Positions 26,833-35,914 of a stretch of DNA of 50,972 nucleotides are shown piece by piece (position 1 is the first letter of the stretch; each line of letters opens with the position of its first letter). A model generated the notes under the pieces. The model did not search any database and was not told the DNA's origin. It was given only the letters and a program-made list of their open reading frames with translations. The DNA lies in NCBI GenBank assembly GCA_902570945.1, contig CACGAJ010000008.1, positions 1-50,972 on the forward strand, written 5' to 3'. The stretch is from an uncultured Synechococcaceae cyanobacterium (GTDB lineage Bacteria; Cyanobacteriota; Cyanobacteriia; PCC-6307; Cyanobiaceae). The position numbers and the translations under genes were made by a program.

Positions 26833-28275
26833 TTAACCTACTGATCCCTCTAGTTTAAGTGCCAGTAACTTATCTGCTTCAGCAGCAAATTCCATAGGTA
26901 ATTGATTAAATACATCTCTGCAAAAACCGCTGACCATCATAGATACTGCCTCTTCAAATTCTATACCTCTGCTTTGGAGATAAAAAAGTTGGTCTTCTGA
27001 GATTCTACATGTGCTTGCTTCATGCTCAATTTCAGAATTGGGTTGTTGAGACTTGATGTAAGGGAATGTATTTGCAGAAGCTTGATCCCCTATTAACATT
27101 GAATCACATTGACTGTAATTTCTTGATCCTGTAGCTTTTGTTCCCATTTTGACAAGACCTCTGTAGCTATTTTTTGAGTTACCTGCACTAATACCTTTGC
27201 TAACAATAGTTGATTTGGTCTTGGGACCAATATGGATCATTTTTGTGCCGGTATCTGCTTGCTGAAGATTATTGGTGAGGGCCACTGAATAAAATTCTCC
27301 TACAGATTCTTCCCCTAAAAGAAGACAGCTAGGATATTTCCATGTAATTGCAGACCCTGTCTCAACTTGAGACCAGCTAATTTTACTTCTCTTACCTAAA
27401 CATTTGCCTCTTTTGGTGACAAAATTAAAAATTCCGCCAATACCTTCTTCATCACCTGCATACCAATTTTGCACTGTTGAATATTTTATTGAGGCGTCGT
27501 CTAATGCTATGAGCTCTACAACTGCTGCATGTAAGGTATTTGTATCAAACATTGGAGCTGTACAACCTTCTAGATAACTTACAGAACTTGATTCTTCAGC
27601 AATGATTAGTGTTCTTTCGAATTGTCCTGAATCCCCACTATTAATTCTGAAGTAGGAAGATAGATCCATAGGGCAGGTAACACCCTTTGGGATATAAACA
27701 AAAGAACCATCACTAAAAACTGCAGAATTTAGTGCTGCAAAATAATTATCACTAGCTGGAACTACTGTGCCTAAATATTTTTCAATCAAATCCGCGTGAT
27801 TTTTCACTGCTTCACTAATTGAGCAAAATATAACTCCATGTTCAGCAAGTTCTTCTCTAAAAGTTGTGGCAATAGAAACACTATCAAAGACAGCATCTAC
27901 TGCTACATTTGTTAGTTTTTTTTGCTCCGTGAGGGGTATTCCTAATTTGTCAAAAGTCTCAAGAAGTTTGGGATCAACTTCATCTAAGCTAGATATTTTC
28001 TCTTTTTGCTTAGGAGCAGAGTAATAAATAATATCTTGATAATCAATTTTTTTATATCCCAATGCTGCCCAATCAGGCTCTTTCATTTTTTGCCATTTTT
28101 TAAAGGCTTTTAATCTAAAATCAAGAAGAAATTTTGGCTCTTCTTTTTTCTGTGAAATTAATTTTATGATATCTTCATTTAATCCCTTTTCTATTTTTTC
28201 AGTTTCAATATCAGTAACGAAACCGTATTTGTAAGGCTCTTTTACTACATCTTTAACTAAATTTTCGTTGACCAT
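26833..28275 (-). CDS. sufB: Fe-S assembly scaffold protein SufB
   Basis: SufB is the primary scaffold on which clusters form. The 480-residue protein has [17 protein letters not shown], the core [57 protein letters not shown], and [25 protein letters not shown], whose final Cys/Glu residues fit cluster formation. It opens the operon sufBCDS; the promoter must lie in the 95-bp gap to a divergent small gene. SufR, the usual repressor in cyanobacteria, is not encoded at that place. Confidence 0.97.
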   Translation of the reverse strand: MVNENLVKDVVKEPYKYGFVTDIETEKIEKGLNEDIIKLISQKKEEPKFLLDFRLKAFKKWQKMKEPDWAALGYKKIDYQDIIYYSAPKQKEKISSLDEVDPKLLETFDKLGIPLTEQKKLTNVAVDAVFDSVSIATTFREELAEHGVIFCSISEAVKNHADLIEKYLGTVVPASDNYFAALNSAVFSDGSFVYIPKGVTCPMDLSSYFRINSGDSGQFERTLIIAEESSSVSYLEGCTAPMFDTNTLHAAVVELIALDDASIKYSTVQNWYAGDEEGIGGIFNFVTKRGKCLGKRSKISWSQVETGSAITWKYPSCLLLGEESVGEFYSVALTNNLQQADTGTKMIHIGPKTKSTIVSKGISAGNSKNSYRGLVKMGTKATGSRNYSQCDSMLIGDQASANTFPYIKSQQPNSEIEHEASTCRISEDQLFYLQSRGIEFEEAVSMMVSGFCRDVFNQLPMEFAAEADKLLALKLEGSVG

Positions 28276-28370
28276 GTTATCAAAAATAACTTATTACAAT
28301 TAGCTTTATATACTTTAACGAAAGATACCCCCAATATTGAGTTTTTTTCCTTTATTAAAACTAAAAATTA

Positions 28371-28724
28371 ATGTCTAATCATCTTGATCCCTTGTCTAAC
28401 CCATTAAAAATAGAAACTATTCAAGAAATTGATAATCTTGATTTACCTGTAATGCAGAAACATCATTTAAGAATACTCGCTCATTGCCTTCAGATTTTAA
28501 AAATTATCAATTTAGATAATAGTTTGGAATATCAAAATAAAAATCCCCTGAGAGAATGGTGTGATAACCAATCCAAAAAATTTGATGATAAAAAATTTAG
28601 TGATCTTTTTTATGAGCAGTTAGAATCCACTTCAAAAAAATTAAGTACTTTTTCAAAAAAAATAGGTAAAAGTATTGAGGATTTAGAGATAGATGATTTA
28701 GTACTTCTAGTTAAACAACGCTGA
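28371..28724 (+). CDS. Unknown 117-aa protein divergent from sufB
   Basis: I do not recognise it. From ATG 28371 it encodes a soluble, largely helical protein with the block LPVMQKHHLRILAHCLQILKII (amphipathic helix) and a charged C-terminal half (KKLSTFSKKIGKSIEDLEIDDLVLLVKQR) that reads like a small helical bundle. It lacks the HTH and the cysteine cluster of SufR, although it occupies the position where sufR sits in many cyanobacteria. It shares the 95-bp divergent promoter region with sufBCDS, so its expression may track Fe-S demand; that is inference. Confidence 0.72.
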   Translation: MSNHLDPLSNPLKIETIQEIDNLDLPVMQKHHLRILAHCLQILKIINLDNSLEYQNKNPLREWCDNQSKKFDDKKFSDLFYEQLESTSKKLSTFSKKIGKSIEDLEIDDLVLLVKQR

Positions 28725-28997
28725 ATTCTCTTTTATTTAACTGATCCCAAAGAAAAAATATATTTTTGTTGAGTCGTTAACAAATCTAGGTAATAAAATT
28801 TAAAAAAAAAGAAAATTAATTTACATTTCAAAAAGATCTAAAAATTAATTAATTTCACTGATACCAACTGTTTTGAAGAGAAAATTCAATTTTGAGAATT
28901 TTTTAGTAGTCAGAGGATCCTGACGACAGGTCAAAAAGACACACAATTCCTAAAAAAAAAGAACATACTGATCCCAAACAAAAACGGAGAATTTAAA
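28725..28997 (+). promoter_or_regulatory. Leader region of the DUF4912 gene with repeated motif and hairpin
   Basis: The 273-bp gap holds no supported gene. It contains the 12-mer ACTGATCCCAAA twice (28740-28751 and 28967-28978, each followed by G/C and AAAAA) and a similar ACTGATACCAA at 28857, spaced 117 and 110 bp. It also contains a small hairpin GAtCCTG-ACGA-CAGGTC (28916-28932). GGAG 8 bp before GTG 28998 looks like the ribosome-binding site. These may be regulator sites or a structured 5' leader. Confidence 0.35.
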
Positions 28998-30098
28998 GTG
29001 GCTGATGGGATCATGAATAAAGATCAATTACTCTCACTAACCCTCAGACAATTACGTCAAGAAGCAAGTAAATTATCGGTTCCGCTTTACAGTCGCAAAA
29101 CAAAAGCTGTTTTAGTTGATTTAATACTTAAATATCAAGAAAATTCTACAAAAAAAACTTATACTACACCTGCTGAGTCAAAACCTGAAGAAACTTCTGA
29201 GTCCAATGCTTTCAACAGTAGTGAAGAAGTTAAAACAAATGTAGTTTTCTTACCACGAGATCCAGATTGGGCTTATGTTTTTTGGCAAATTTCTGATGCA
29301 GATAGAGAAAAAGCACAATCTTTGGGAGCCAATAAATTATGTTTACGATTATTTGATGCATCTGGCTCTGAAGGAAGCAACTTGAATCAAGGAACACTCA
29401 GGGAGATAGCAGTTGATAGTTATAGTACAGAGTGGTATTTGCCAATCCCACTTGCAGATAGAGATTATAAAGTTGAATTAGGTTACAAATATGGTTTTAA
29501 CTGGATGTCATTGGCATTTTCTTCGATAAGCCATGTTCCTGGGTCTCAACCTTCTGAGCAAATTCTTGATAAATTTGTACCTTTTAATTTAGATTCCACT
29601 TCTGAGTCAATCCCAGATATTTCTAATCCTGTTGTTTCAGAACAAAATGGTATGCATGAAAGGTTATACCAAGCAGCAACTAACATTCCTCTCAGAAGAA
29701 AAGTTGGTTCTGAAGAATTTATGGAAAACGTAAATTCAAAAAATCTCAATGATAATCTTACAGACTCAGGTGCTGGTAAATGGTCATCAGGTTTAAATGA
29801 TTCTGGAAGCGGAATTGTTAAAAATAGATCTTTTTGGCTCGTTGCTGATGCTGAATTAATTGTTTATGGAGCTACAGAGCCTTCTGCAAAATTGACAATA
29901 GGTGGAGAAGATGTACCTCTTGCTGCAGATGGTACTTTTAGAATTCAAGTTCCATTTAGAGACGGGACTCAAAAATATGATATTAAAGCTGTTGATTTAT
30001 CTGGTGAGCAAGAAAAAAGTATATCAATAAAATTTGATAGAACTACACCACTTGACGATACTAATGAAAAAGATAATGCTGAGACTGAATGGTTTTAA
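28998..30098 (+). CDS. DUF4912 protein with N-terminal SAP/Rho-N-like segment
   Basis: The 366-residue protein has three parts. Residues about 6-45 (MNKDQLLSLTLRQLRQEASKLSV then TKAVLVDLILKYQ) resemble the SAP/Rho N-terminal RNA/DNA-binding fold. Residues about 75-190 are the DUF4912 domain (VVFLPRDPDWAYVFWQISDADREKA ... YKVELGYKYGFNWMSLAFSS). The C-terminal 275-350 is an Ig-like strand domain (LIVYGATEPSAKLTIGGEDVPLAADGTFRI). GTG 28998 is preferred over ATG 29013 because GGAG lies 8 bp upstream. Possible link of nucleic-acid binding to the cell envelope; function is not established. A long leader precedes it. Confidence 0.78.
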   Translation: MADGIMNKDQLLSLTLRQLRQEASKLSVPLYSRKTKAVLVDLILKYQENSTKKTYTTPAESKPEETSESNAFNSSEEVKTNVVFLPRDPDWAYVFWQISDADREKAQSLGANKLCLRLFDASGSEGSNLNQGTLREIAVDSYSTEWYLPIPLADRDYKVELGYKYGFNWMSLAFSSISHVPGSQPSEQILDKFVPFNLDSTSESIPDISNPVVSEQNGMHERLYQAATNIPLRRKVGSEEFMENVNSKNLNDNLTDSGAGKWSSGLNDSGSGIVKNRSFWLVADAELIVYGATEPSAKLTIGGEDVPLAADGTFRIQVPFRDGTQKYDIKAVDLSGEQEKSISIKFDRTTPLDDTNEKDNAETEWF

Positions 30099-30110
30099 TA
30101 AATTAAATTA

Positions 30111-30281
30111 ATGTTGAAAAAAATTGTAGCTTTTACTCCATTGTTTGGTGCATTAACTTTTCCACTAATAGTTCCAATTACAATTTCTAAATTTGGTGTT
30201 AACTATGGAATTCTTAGTGCATTATTAATTTCTTCATTATGGTTTATCGCTATGTTAAGAACTTCCGAAATGCCTCATTAA
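30111..30281 (+). CDS. Small membrane peptide, 56 aa
   Basis: ATG 30111 starts a 56-residue frame with two hydrophobic stretches, LFGALTFPLIVPITISKFG and GILSALLISSLWFIAMLRT, in a 215-bp gap between the DUF4912 gene and pgm, all on the plus strand. Good amino-acid composition and a sound fit between neighbours argue that it is real; it begins 13 bp after the upstream stop. I do not recognise the family. Confidence 0.68.
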   Translation: MLKKIVAFTPLFGALTFPLIVPITISKFGVNYGILSALLISSLWFIAMLRTSEMPH

Positions 30282-30313
30282 TTTAGTTAGATTTTTGAAA
30301 GTTTCTTAAAAAT

Positions 30314-31951
30314 ATGAATCAAGTTAGTGTAATAAATATCAATTCTCCTTTTCTAGATCAAAAACCAGGTACTTCTGGATTAAGAAAAAGTACTTTAAAG
30401 TTTCAGGAAGAACATTATCTAGAAGTTTTTATTGAGGCAATCTTACAATCGTTAGAAGATTTAAAAGGTTCAACATTAGTAGTGGGTGGTGATGGTAGAT
30501 ATGGCAATATTGAAGCAATAGAAAAAATTGTCCAAATATGCATTGCTCATAAAGTTCAAAAGGTTATTGTTCCAAAATACGGTTTATTATCTACTCCTGC
30601 GACATCACATTTAATTAGAAAAGAAAAAGCTATTGGTGGAATTATTCTTTCTGCAAGCCATAATCCTGGTGGGATTGATGGCGACTTTGGAGTAAAATTG
30701 AATATCTCTAATGGTGGACCAGCTCCCGAGATAATTACTAATAAGATTTTCAAGGCTTCACAATTACTAACTAGTTATAAAATTTGTAAAGTTCAATTAC
30801 CTGATTTTAGTGAATATGGAACTTATCCTTACGACGAAACTACCTTAGAAATTATTGATGGATTAACAGATTATTCTAATTTGATGGAGAAAATTTTTGA
30901 CTTTGATCAAATTAGTGATTTTTTAAAAAAAGACTTCTCGTTAATCTTTGATGCAATGAATGCGGTTACAGGCCCATATGCAAAAAATATTTTTGTTGAA
31001 AAAATGGGTCTTGAACCTAATTGTGTCATGAATGGTAACCCGTTAAAAGATTTTGGAGGTTTACATCCTGATCCTAATCTTACTTACGCATCCCACTTGG
31101 CTGATTTGTTACTAAATAAAAAATCTTATAGTTTTGGTGCTGCATGCGATGGAGATGGAGATAGGAATATGATTTTAGGAAGTGGATGTTTTGTAAATCC
31201 TAGTGATAGTCTTGCAGTTATCACTGCTAATACAAAATGTGTCCCTGGTTATAAAGATGGTATTACAGGTGTGGCACGATCCATGCCAACCAGCTCAGCG
31301 GTTGATAATGTTGCTCGAGCATTAAATATACCTTGTTTCGAGACACCTACTGGCTGGAAGTTTTTTGGAAATCTTTTAGATTCTAATTCAATTACTTTAT
31401 GTGGAGAAGAAAGTTTCGGAACAGGTAGTAATCATGTGAGAGAGAAAGATGGACTATGGGCAGTTTTATATTGGTTACAAGTTTTAGCTGAGAAAAAATG
31501 TTCGGTAAGTGATTTGATGCAGAATCACTGGAAACAATTTGGGAGGAATTATTATTCAAGACATGATTATGAGGCAATCCCCTCAAATATTGCTAATCAA
31601 ATCTTTGGTAATCTAACTTCTATGCTCGAAAATTTAAAAGGAAATAGTTTTGCTGGTCATTTAGTTAAAGTTGCAGATAACTTTTCATATCTAGATCCTG
31701 TTGATAATTCCATAAGTGAAAATCAAGGTTTAAGATTGGTCCTTGATGATAATTCTCGTGTGATTGTGCGCCTTTCTGGAACAGGAACTAAGGGTGCAAC
31801 ATTAAGACTTTACTTTGAGAAATTCTTCGATCCTAAACAGAATCTTTCGTTAAATCCTCAGATCGCTTTGAAACCTCTAATAGATGATTTAGATGCTTTA
31901 TTAAACATTTCAAAACTTACTCAAATGGAAACTCCTACAGTAATTACATAG
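30314..31951 (+). CDS. pgm: Phosphoglucomutase
   Basis: Pgm interconverts glucose 1-phosphate and glucose 6-phosphate, linking glycogen and the sugar-phosphate pool in the cytoplasm. The 545-residue protein is of the alpha-D-phosphohexomutase type: the phospho-acceptor Ser115 lies in SASHNPGG, the metal loop is CDGDGDR, the sugar-binding loop GEESFGTGSNHVREKDG, and the phosphate-binding loop RLSGTGTKGATLRLYFE. The large size and GEESFGTGSNH point to the glucose-1-phosphate-specific branch rather than ManB or GlmM. ATG 30314. Confidence 0.95.
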   Translation: MNQVSVININSPFLDQKPGTSGLRKSTLKFQEEHYLEVFIEAILQSLEDLKGSTLVVGGDGRYGNIEAIEKIVQICIAHKVQKVIVPKYGLLSTPATSHLIRKEKAIGGIILSASHNPGGIDGDFGVKLNISNGGPAPEIITNKIFKASQLLTSYKICKVQLPDFSEYGTYPYDETTLEIIDGLTDYSNLMEKIFDFDQISDFLKKDFSLIFDAMNAVTGPYAKNIFVEKMGLEPNCVMNGNPLKDFGGLHPDPNLTYASHLADLLLNKKSYSFGAACDGDGDRNMILGSGCFVNPSDSLAVITANTKCVPGYKDGITGVARSMPTSSAVDNVARALNIPCFETPTGWKFFGNLLDSNSITLCGEESFGTGSNHVREKDGLWAVLYWLQVLAEKKCSVSDLMQNHWKQFGRNYYSRHDYEAIPSNIANQIFGNLTSMLENLKGNSFAGHLVKVADNFSYLDPVDNSISENQGLRLVLDDNSRVIVRLSGTGTKGATLRLYFEKFFDPKQNLSLNPQIALKPLIDDLDALLNISKLTQMETPTVIT

Positions 31952-31984
31952 AATTGAAAGTAATGATTTTTTGATTTTATTTAT

Positions 31985-33274
31985 ATGCATTCTGAAAATT
32001 TATTTACTAATTATTCTCAAATAGAAAATAATGCACCTTTGGCAGATAAATTAAGACCAAAGAATTTGGAAGATTTTTTTGGTCAACAACCAATCCTGAA
32101 TGAGAAGTCGCTTTTAAGAAGTGCAATATTAAACGATAAGATTAGTAATTTTATTTTTTCTGGGCCTCCGGGTGTTGGAAAAACTACTCTAATTGAAATT
32201 ATTTCTTTTAATACGCGTTCAAAATTAATTAAGTTAAATGCAGTATTATCAAGTGTTAAAGAATTAAGAAATGAAATCGCTAATGCAAAAGATCGATTAA
32301 TAAATTCAAAAAGAAAAACAATTTTATTTATCGATGAGGTTCATAGATTTACAGCAGTTCAGCAAGATGCTTTATTACCTTCAATAGAAAATGGAACTAT
32401 AACTTTTATTGGTGCTACAACTGAAAACCCTTTCTTTGCTGTTAATAAAGCGCTTGTTAGTAGGTCTCGTATTTTTACACTACTTCCTTTGTCAGAAAAT
32501 GATTTGCAGAAAATAATACAAAAAGTCATAACTCATTATTCTAAAAAAAAAGATTCAAAAAAGGTTCATTTAACTCAAGATGCTATAAGTCATTTAGTTA
32601 AATTTTCTGGCGGTGATGCAAGAACATTAATCAATGCCTTAGAGATGGCCATAGAAACAACTGCTGAAAATGATGTTAATGAAATCCAGATTAATCTCTC
32701 AATAGCAGAGGATGCTATTCAAAAGAAAAATATTGTTTACGATAAAAATGGTCAAAATCATTACGATGTAATAAGTGCCTTTATCAAGTCAATAAGAGGT
32801 TCTGATCCAGATGCAACTTTATTCTGGCTTGCGAATATGTTGGAGGCTGGTGAAGATCCTAATTTTATTTTTAGAAGACTACTTATATCTGCCAGTGAAG
32901 ATATTGGATTAGCTGATCCTAATGCCATAGTAGTTGTACAATCCTGTTGTGATGCTTTTGATAGAATTGGTTTTCCAGAAGGATTATATTTCTTAACACA
33001 GGCTTCTTTATATTTAGCTACGTCTCCAAAAAGTAATAGTACGAAAAGTATTTTTAAAGCAATTGAAACTATCAAATCTACCAATGCTTTTGATGTTCCA
33101 CTTCATTTAAAAAATAATTCTAATAGTTATGTCAATCCTCATAATTATCCAGGTAATTGGGTCGCACAAGAATATCTTCCCAAATCTTTAAGAGGTTTAA
33201 AAATATGGGAACCAAATAATAATGGATGGGAAAAAACTCAATATGAAGAACTGCTTAGAAGAAAAGAAAACTAA
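31985..33274 (+). CDS. rarA: Replication-associated recombination protein RarA (MgsA)
   Basis: RarA is a AAA+ ATPase that acts at stalled replication forks. The 429-residue protein has PLADKLRPKNLEDFFGQQ, Walker A FSGPPGVGKTT, Walker B ILFIDEVHRFTAVQQDALLPSIENG, the sensor GATTENPFFAVNKALVSRSRIF, and the C-terminal RGSDPDATLFWLANMLEAGEDPNFIFRRLLISASEDIGLADPNA, which is diagnostic of the family. ATG 31985 sits 33 bp after pgm. The 3' end overlaps the convergent phosphopantetheinyl transferase by 4 bp. Confidence 0.95.
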   Translation: MHSENLFTNYSQIENNAPLADKLRPKNLEDFFGQQPILNEKSLLRSAILNDKISNFIFSGPPGVGKTTLIEIISFNTRSKLIKLNAVLSSVKELRNEIANAKDRLINSKRKTILFIDEVHRFTAVQQDALLPSIENGTITFIGATTENPFFAVNKALVSRSRIFTLLPLSENDLQKIIQKVITHYSKKKDSKKVHLTQDAISHLVKFSGGDARTLINALEMAIETTAENDVNEIQINLSIAEDAIQKKNIVYDKNGQNHYDVISAFIKSIRGSDPDATLFWLANMLEAGEDPNFIFRRLLISASEDIGLADPNAIVVVQSCCDAFDRIGFPEGLYFLTQASLYLATSPKSNSTKSIFKAIETIKSTNAFDVPLHLKNNSNSYVNPHNYPGNWVAQEYLPKSLRGLKIWEPNNNGWEKTQYEELLRRKEN

Positions 33275-33927
33275 AAATTTTTCGAACAACAAACAATCTC
33301 AGGATTAAAAGAAGTTTTTTCTTCGTAGGCTAAAGCGATAGTCCAATTATGGAAGTTAATCTGTGAATAATTTAAATGTATGTTTTTCTTCTTATGAATT
33401 AACTTTTTTGGCTTTTCAAAAAATTGCCAATGGTTAATGTCTTGAGCTAATTTCCCATGATCCCATTTTATAGCCGCTTCAACAGCACACCATTGATTTA
33501 ATATCATATTTTTTGTCAAATAATTATTATGGATTGATTTATTGGTATGAAAAAAATATTTTTCTGCAAATTTTAAATAGTTAAAATCTCTATCTGTTCT
33601 TTCAATATCTATCCCTATTTTGCCTTTATGCCAGACTATAGTAACGGCATCTTTACAATGACTTAAACTGATATTGCCCATGCCAGAGGGTAAACTTGGA
33701 GGTTCTCCAGGATAAGCATTAATTGGAATTTCTAGGGGGTCTAAATTAAAAAGTGTTGAAAGTGATTGTCGCAAATAAGATCTTGTTTCTAAGAAAATCT
33801 TTGATCTTGAATTTGTGAGGGTTTTTGCAGTTTTAATTTCTTCTACACTTGCGACATCTTGCACACCTTTAATCTCATAAAACCAAATTTTTGGTATTTT
33901 ATATTTATACTCATTTAATAATTTCAA
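33271..33927 (-). CDS. 4'-phosphopantetheinyl transferase (Sfp/HetI type)
   Basis: The enzyme loads the phosphopantetheine arm of CoA onto acyl or peptidyl carrier proteins. The 218-residue protein has the Sfp-type size and motifs: NISLSHCKDAVTIVW, the metal/CoA block GIDIERTDRDF, and FFHTNKS ... WCAVEAAIKW. No acpS-type short gene is seen in the window, and this is likely the only enzyme of its kind here. The start is a TTG at 33927 that touches the ATG of the divergent PrxQ gene, so the two promoters must lie inside each other's coding regions. A shorter start is possible but no ATG stands in a good position. Confidence 0.9.
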   Translation of the reverse strand: MKLLNEYKYKIPKIWFYEIKGVQDVASVEEIKTAKTLTNSRSKIFLETRSYLRQSLSTLFNLDPLEIPINAYPGEPPSLPSGMGNISLSHCKDAVTIVWHKGKIGIDIERTDRDFNYLKFAEKYFFHTNKSIHNNYLTKNMILNQWCAVEAAIKWDHGKLAQDINHWQFFEKPKKLIHKKKNIHLNYSQINFHNWTIALAYEEKTSFNPEIVCCSKNF

Positions 33928-34394
33928 TGGCTCTTAAGGTTGGCGACAAAGCACCAGGATTTAAATTAAAAGATTCTTTTGAGAAAGAAGTTTCTCTTAG
34001 TGATTTTAAAGGTAAAAGAATAATACTATATTTTTATCCAAAAGATAATACTCCAGGATGTACTAAAGAAGCATGTAACTTTAAAGAGAATTGGGATTTA
34101 CTCCAAAAAAATAATATTGTTGTACTTGGTATTAGCAAAGATAATGCATCTTCTCATCAGAAGTTTATAGAAAAATTTAATTTACCTTTTATTCTTTTAA
34201 CTGATCCTGAACCTTTTAAAGTTTCTTCTGATTACGATAGCTATGGACTTAAGAAATTCATGGGAAAAGAATATATGGGAATGATGAGAAATACTTTTTT
34301 GATCGATACTGATGGTAAAATCGAAAAAATTTACTTAAAGGTAAAAGCAGCAATAATGGCTGATCATATAATTGCAGATCTTGGGTTAAGCTAA
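33927..34394 (+). CDS. bcp: Thiol peroxidase, PrxQ/Bcp type
   Basis: This is a thioredoxin-dependent peroxiredoxin that reduces hydrogen peroxide and organic hydroperoxides. In the 155-residue protein the peroxidatic Cys45 and resolving Cys50 are in TPGCTKEAC, the i+5 spacing that defines the PrxQ class, after VGDKAPGFKLKD and YFYPKDNTPG. I start it at ATG 33927 (MALKVGDKAPGF); an upstream frame from 33891 adds 12 hydrophobic residues and overlaps the divergent gene. It overlaps the convergent coaX by 9 bp. Confidence 0.95.
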   Translation: MALKVGDKAPGFKLKDSFEKEVSLSDFKGKRIILYFYPKDNTPGCTKEACNFKENWDLLQKNNIVVLGISKDNASSHQKFIEKFNLPFILLTDPEPFKVSSDYDSYGLKKFMGKEYMGMMRNTFLIDTDGKIEKIYLKVKAAIMADHIIADLGLS

Positions 34395-35081
34395 TTTTTT
34401 TACGGAGAGGTGGTGATTAATCATCCCCTCCATAACTAAATTTGGTGCATTGATAATATTTTCTTTTTGATTTTTTAGAGATTCAGCAAAGAATTCAGAG
34501 TCTCCTCCACAGATTACTAAAATATCCTTTGCGGGATCATACAAACTATTAATCACGCCAGTAAGAGAGTTGATTACTCCTTTTAAGATTGCTTCTTCTG
34601 TATTAATTAAAAAATCTTTGGTAGGGATATCATATTTTTTGGGAACTTTAAGATTTTTTGTATTTTGTTCCATTGATTTTAATTGTGTTAGAAAACCTGG
34701 AAGAAGTTGACCTCCAATAATAGATCCATTTGAATTCAATTTTGTTATTGATAATATTGTTCCAAAATCTGCAATTAGCAAATCTCTTTTGAAAGGGTTT
34801 TGAATAATTTTTAAAGCAGCAATACAGGCAAGAGCTCTATCAACTCCAAAATAATCAGGAAGATTTGATAATTGAATATCTTTAGTTTTTATTTCATTTT
34901 CTTTTTTCAGCAAAAAATTTGGTATTTTTCCTACAGAAGCCCAAATTAATTGATCAAGATCTATATTTTCTGGAACTTTTTGCTCTTTTTTGGTATGGAA
35001 GAATTTAGATTTATTTTTAGAATATAGAGCCCAATGAAGCCTACTATTGCCTACTAATAAAAAATTTATATCTGAGACCAT
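34386..35081 (-). CDS. coaX: Type III pantothenate kinase
   Basis: CoaX phosphorylates pantothenate, the first committed step of CoA synthesis. The 231-residue protein shows LLVGNSRLHWALY (phosphate loop), PDYFGVDRALACIAALKI, DLLIADFGTILSITKLNSNGSIIGGQLLPGF with the catalytic Asp, and LVICGGDSEFFAESL. This is divergent from the E. coli type I enzyme and from type II. ATG 35081. It is 15 bp downstream of cysH on the same strand. With coaE (1375-1992) it gives two CoA-pathway enzymes in one window. Confidence 0.92.
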   Translation of the reverse strand: MVSDINFLLVGNSRLHWALYSKNKSKFFHTKKEQKVPENIDLDQLIWASVGKIPNFLLKKENEIKTKDIQLSNLPDYFGVDRALACIAALKIIQNPFKRDLLIADFGTILSITKLNSNGSIIGGQLLPGFLTQLKSMEQNTKNLKVPKKYDIPTKDFLINTEEAILKGVINSLTGVINSLYDPAKDILVICGGDSEFFAESLKNQKENIINAPNLVMEGMINHHLSVKKLA

Positions 35082-35096
35082 TTTTCTATGATCAAT

Positions 35097-35819
35097 TTAA
35101 TCATTCGTGTGTATTCCACATTCTTGTTTAATCCCTCCAAATCTTGTATCTCTGCCCTTTGTTTCAATACCATCGGGGCTGCTTGAATGCCAATCTCCTA
35201 CAGAAGAATAACCTTTGATAAAAAGTGGATGGGCAGGTAAATTATTCTCTTCCATATAATAAAAAATATCTTTATTTGTCCAATTTAATAAAGGTCTTAA
35301 AGAGAGTCTTTGACGAATTACGTCTAGGAATTTCATTTTGTTTCTATTTTCTGTTTGACTTGATCTAACACCACTCGCCCAGCAGAAAATATCATATTTT
35401 TCTAAACCATTTTCTAAAGGTTTTATCTTTCTCAATTCATGATACTTATCTAAATCACTCTCTTTATTTGTTTCCCATAGTTTTCCGTATTTAGCCTCCA
35501 TTCTTGCTGGAGATAATTCACTTTGCAGAACTTCAACTTCTAAGGATAAATTATCAATAAGCTTTTCAGCGTAATGGTATGTTTCTAGAGGAAGGTAACC
35601 TGTATCTATCCAAAATATTTTAATTTTTTTTTGTAGACATAATTTACTGACCATATCTAAAAGGACTGATGACTGTATACCAAAACTTGTTGTAATAGCA
35701 AATTGATTATCAAACTTTTCATAACCCCATGTAAGCATTCCTTGAGGCTTCATATCTAAAAGCTCTTGATTATATTTCCTCAAGTTAGTTTGAATATCTT
35801 GTTGGATCTTTTCAATCAT
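35097..35819 (-). CDS. cysH: Phosphoadenylyl-sulfate reductase (thioredoxin)
   Basis: CysH reduces PAPS to sulfite in assimilatory sulfate reduction. The 240-residue protein has FAITTSFGIQSSVLLDMV (P-loop), WIDTGYLPLETYHYAE, FCWASGVRSSQTENR, RPLLNWTNKDIFYYMEENNLPAHPLF, and the C-terminal ECGIH with catalytic Cys234. It lacks the paired Cys-Cys motifs that hold the 4Fe-4S cluster in APS reductases, so PAPS is the expected substrate. ATG 35819. It is 15 bp before coaX. It stands 95 bp from the divergent ndbB gene. Confidence 0.93.
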   Translation of the reverse strand: MIEKIQQDIQTNLRKYNQELLDMKPQGMLTWGYEKFDNQFAITTSFGIQSSVLLDMVSKLCLQKKIKIFWIDTGYLPLETYHYAEKLIDNLSLEVEVLQSELSPARMEAKYGKLWETNKESDLDKYHELRKIKPLENGLEKYDIFCWASGVRSSQTENRNKMKFLDVIRQRLSLRPLLNWTNKDIFYYMEENNLPAHPLFIKGYSSVGDWHSSSPDGIETKGRDTRFGGIKQECGIHTND

Positions 35820-35914
35820 TCTTTAGTTTGGTTATGAGTTTAATTTTATTTCGCTCAATTTAGAAATTATTCGTATAGTTTAATAATACATTTACGCATA
35901 ACAATATTTCTCTA

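Noticed and set aside
33891-33926. Longer start of the PrxQ gene
   Set aside because: It adds 12 hydrophobic residues absent from the family and overlaps the divergent gene; MALKVGDKAPGF is the normal start.
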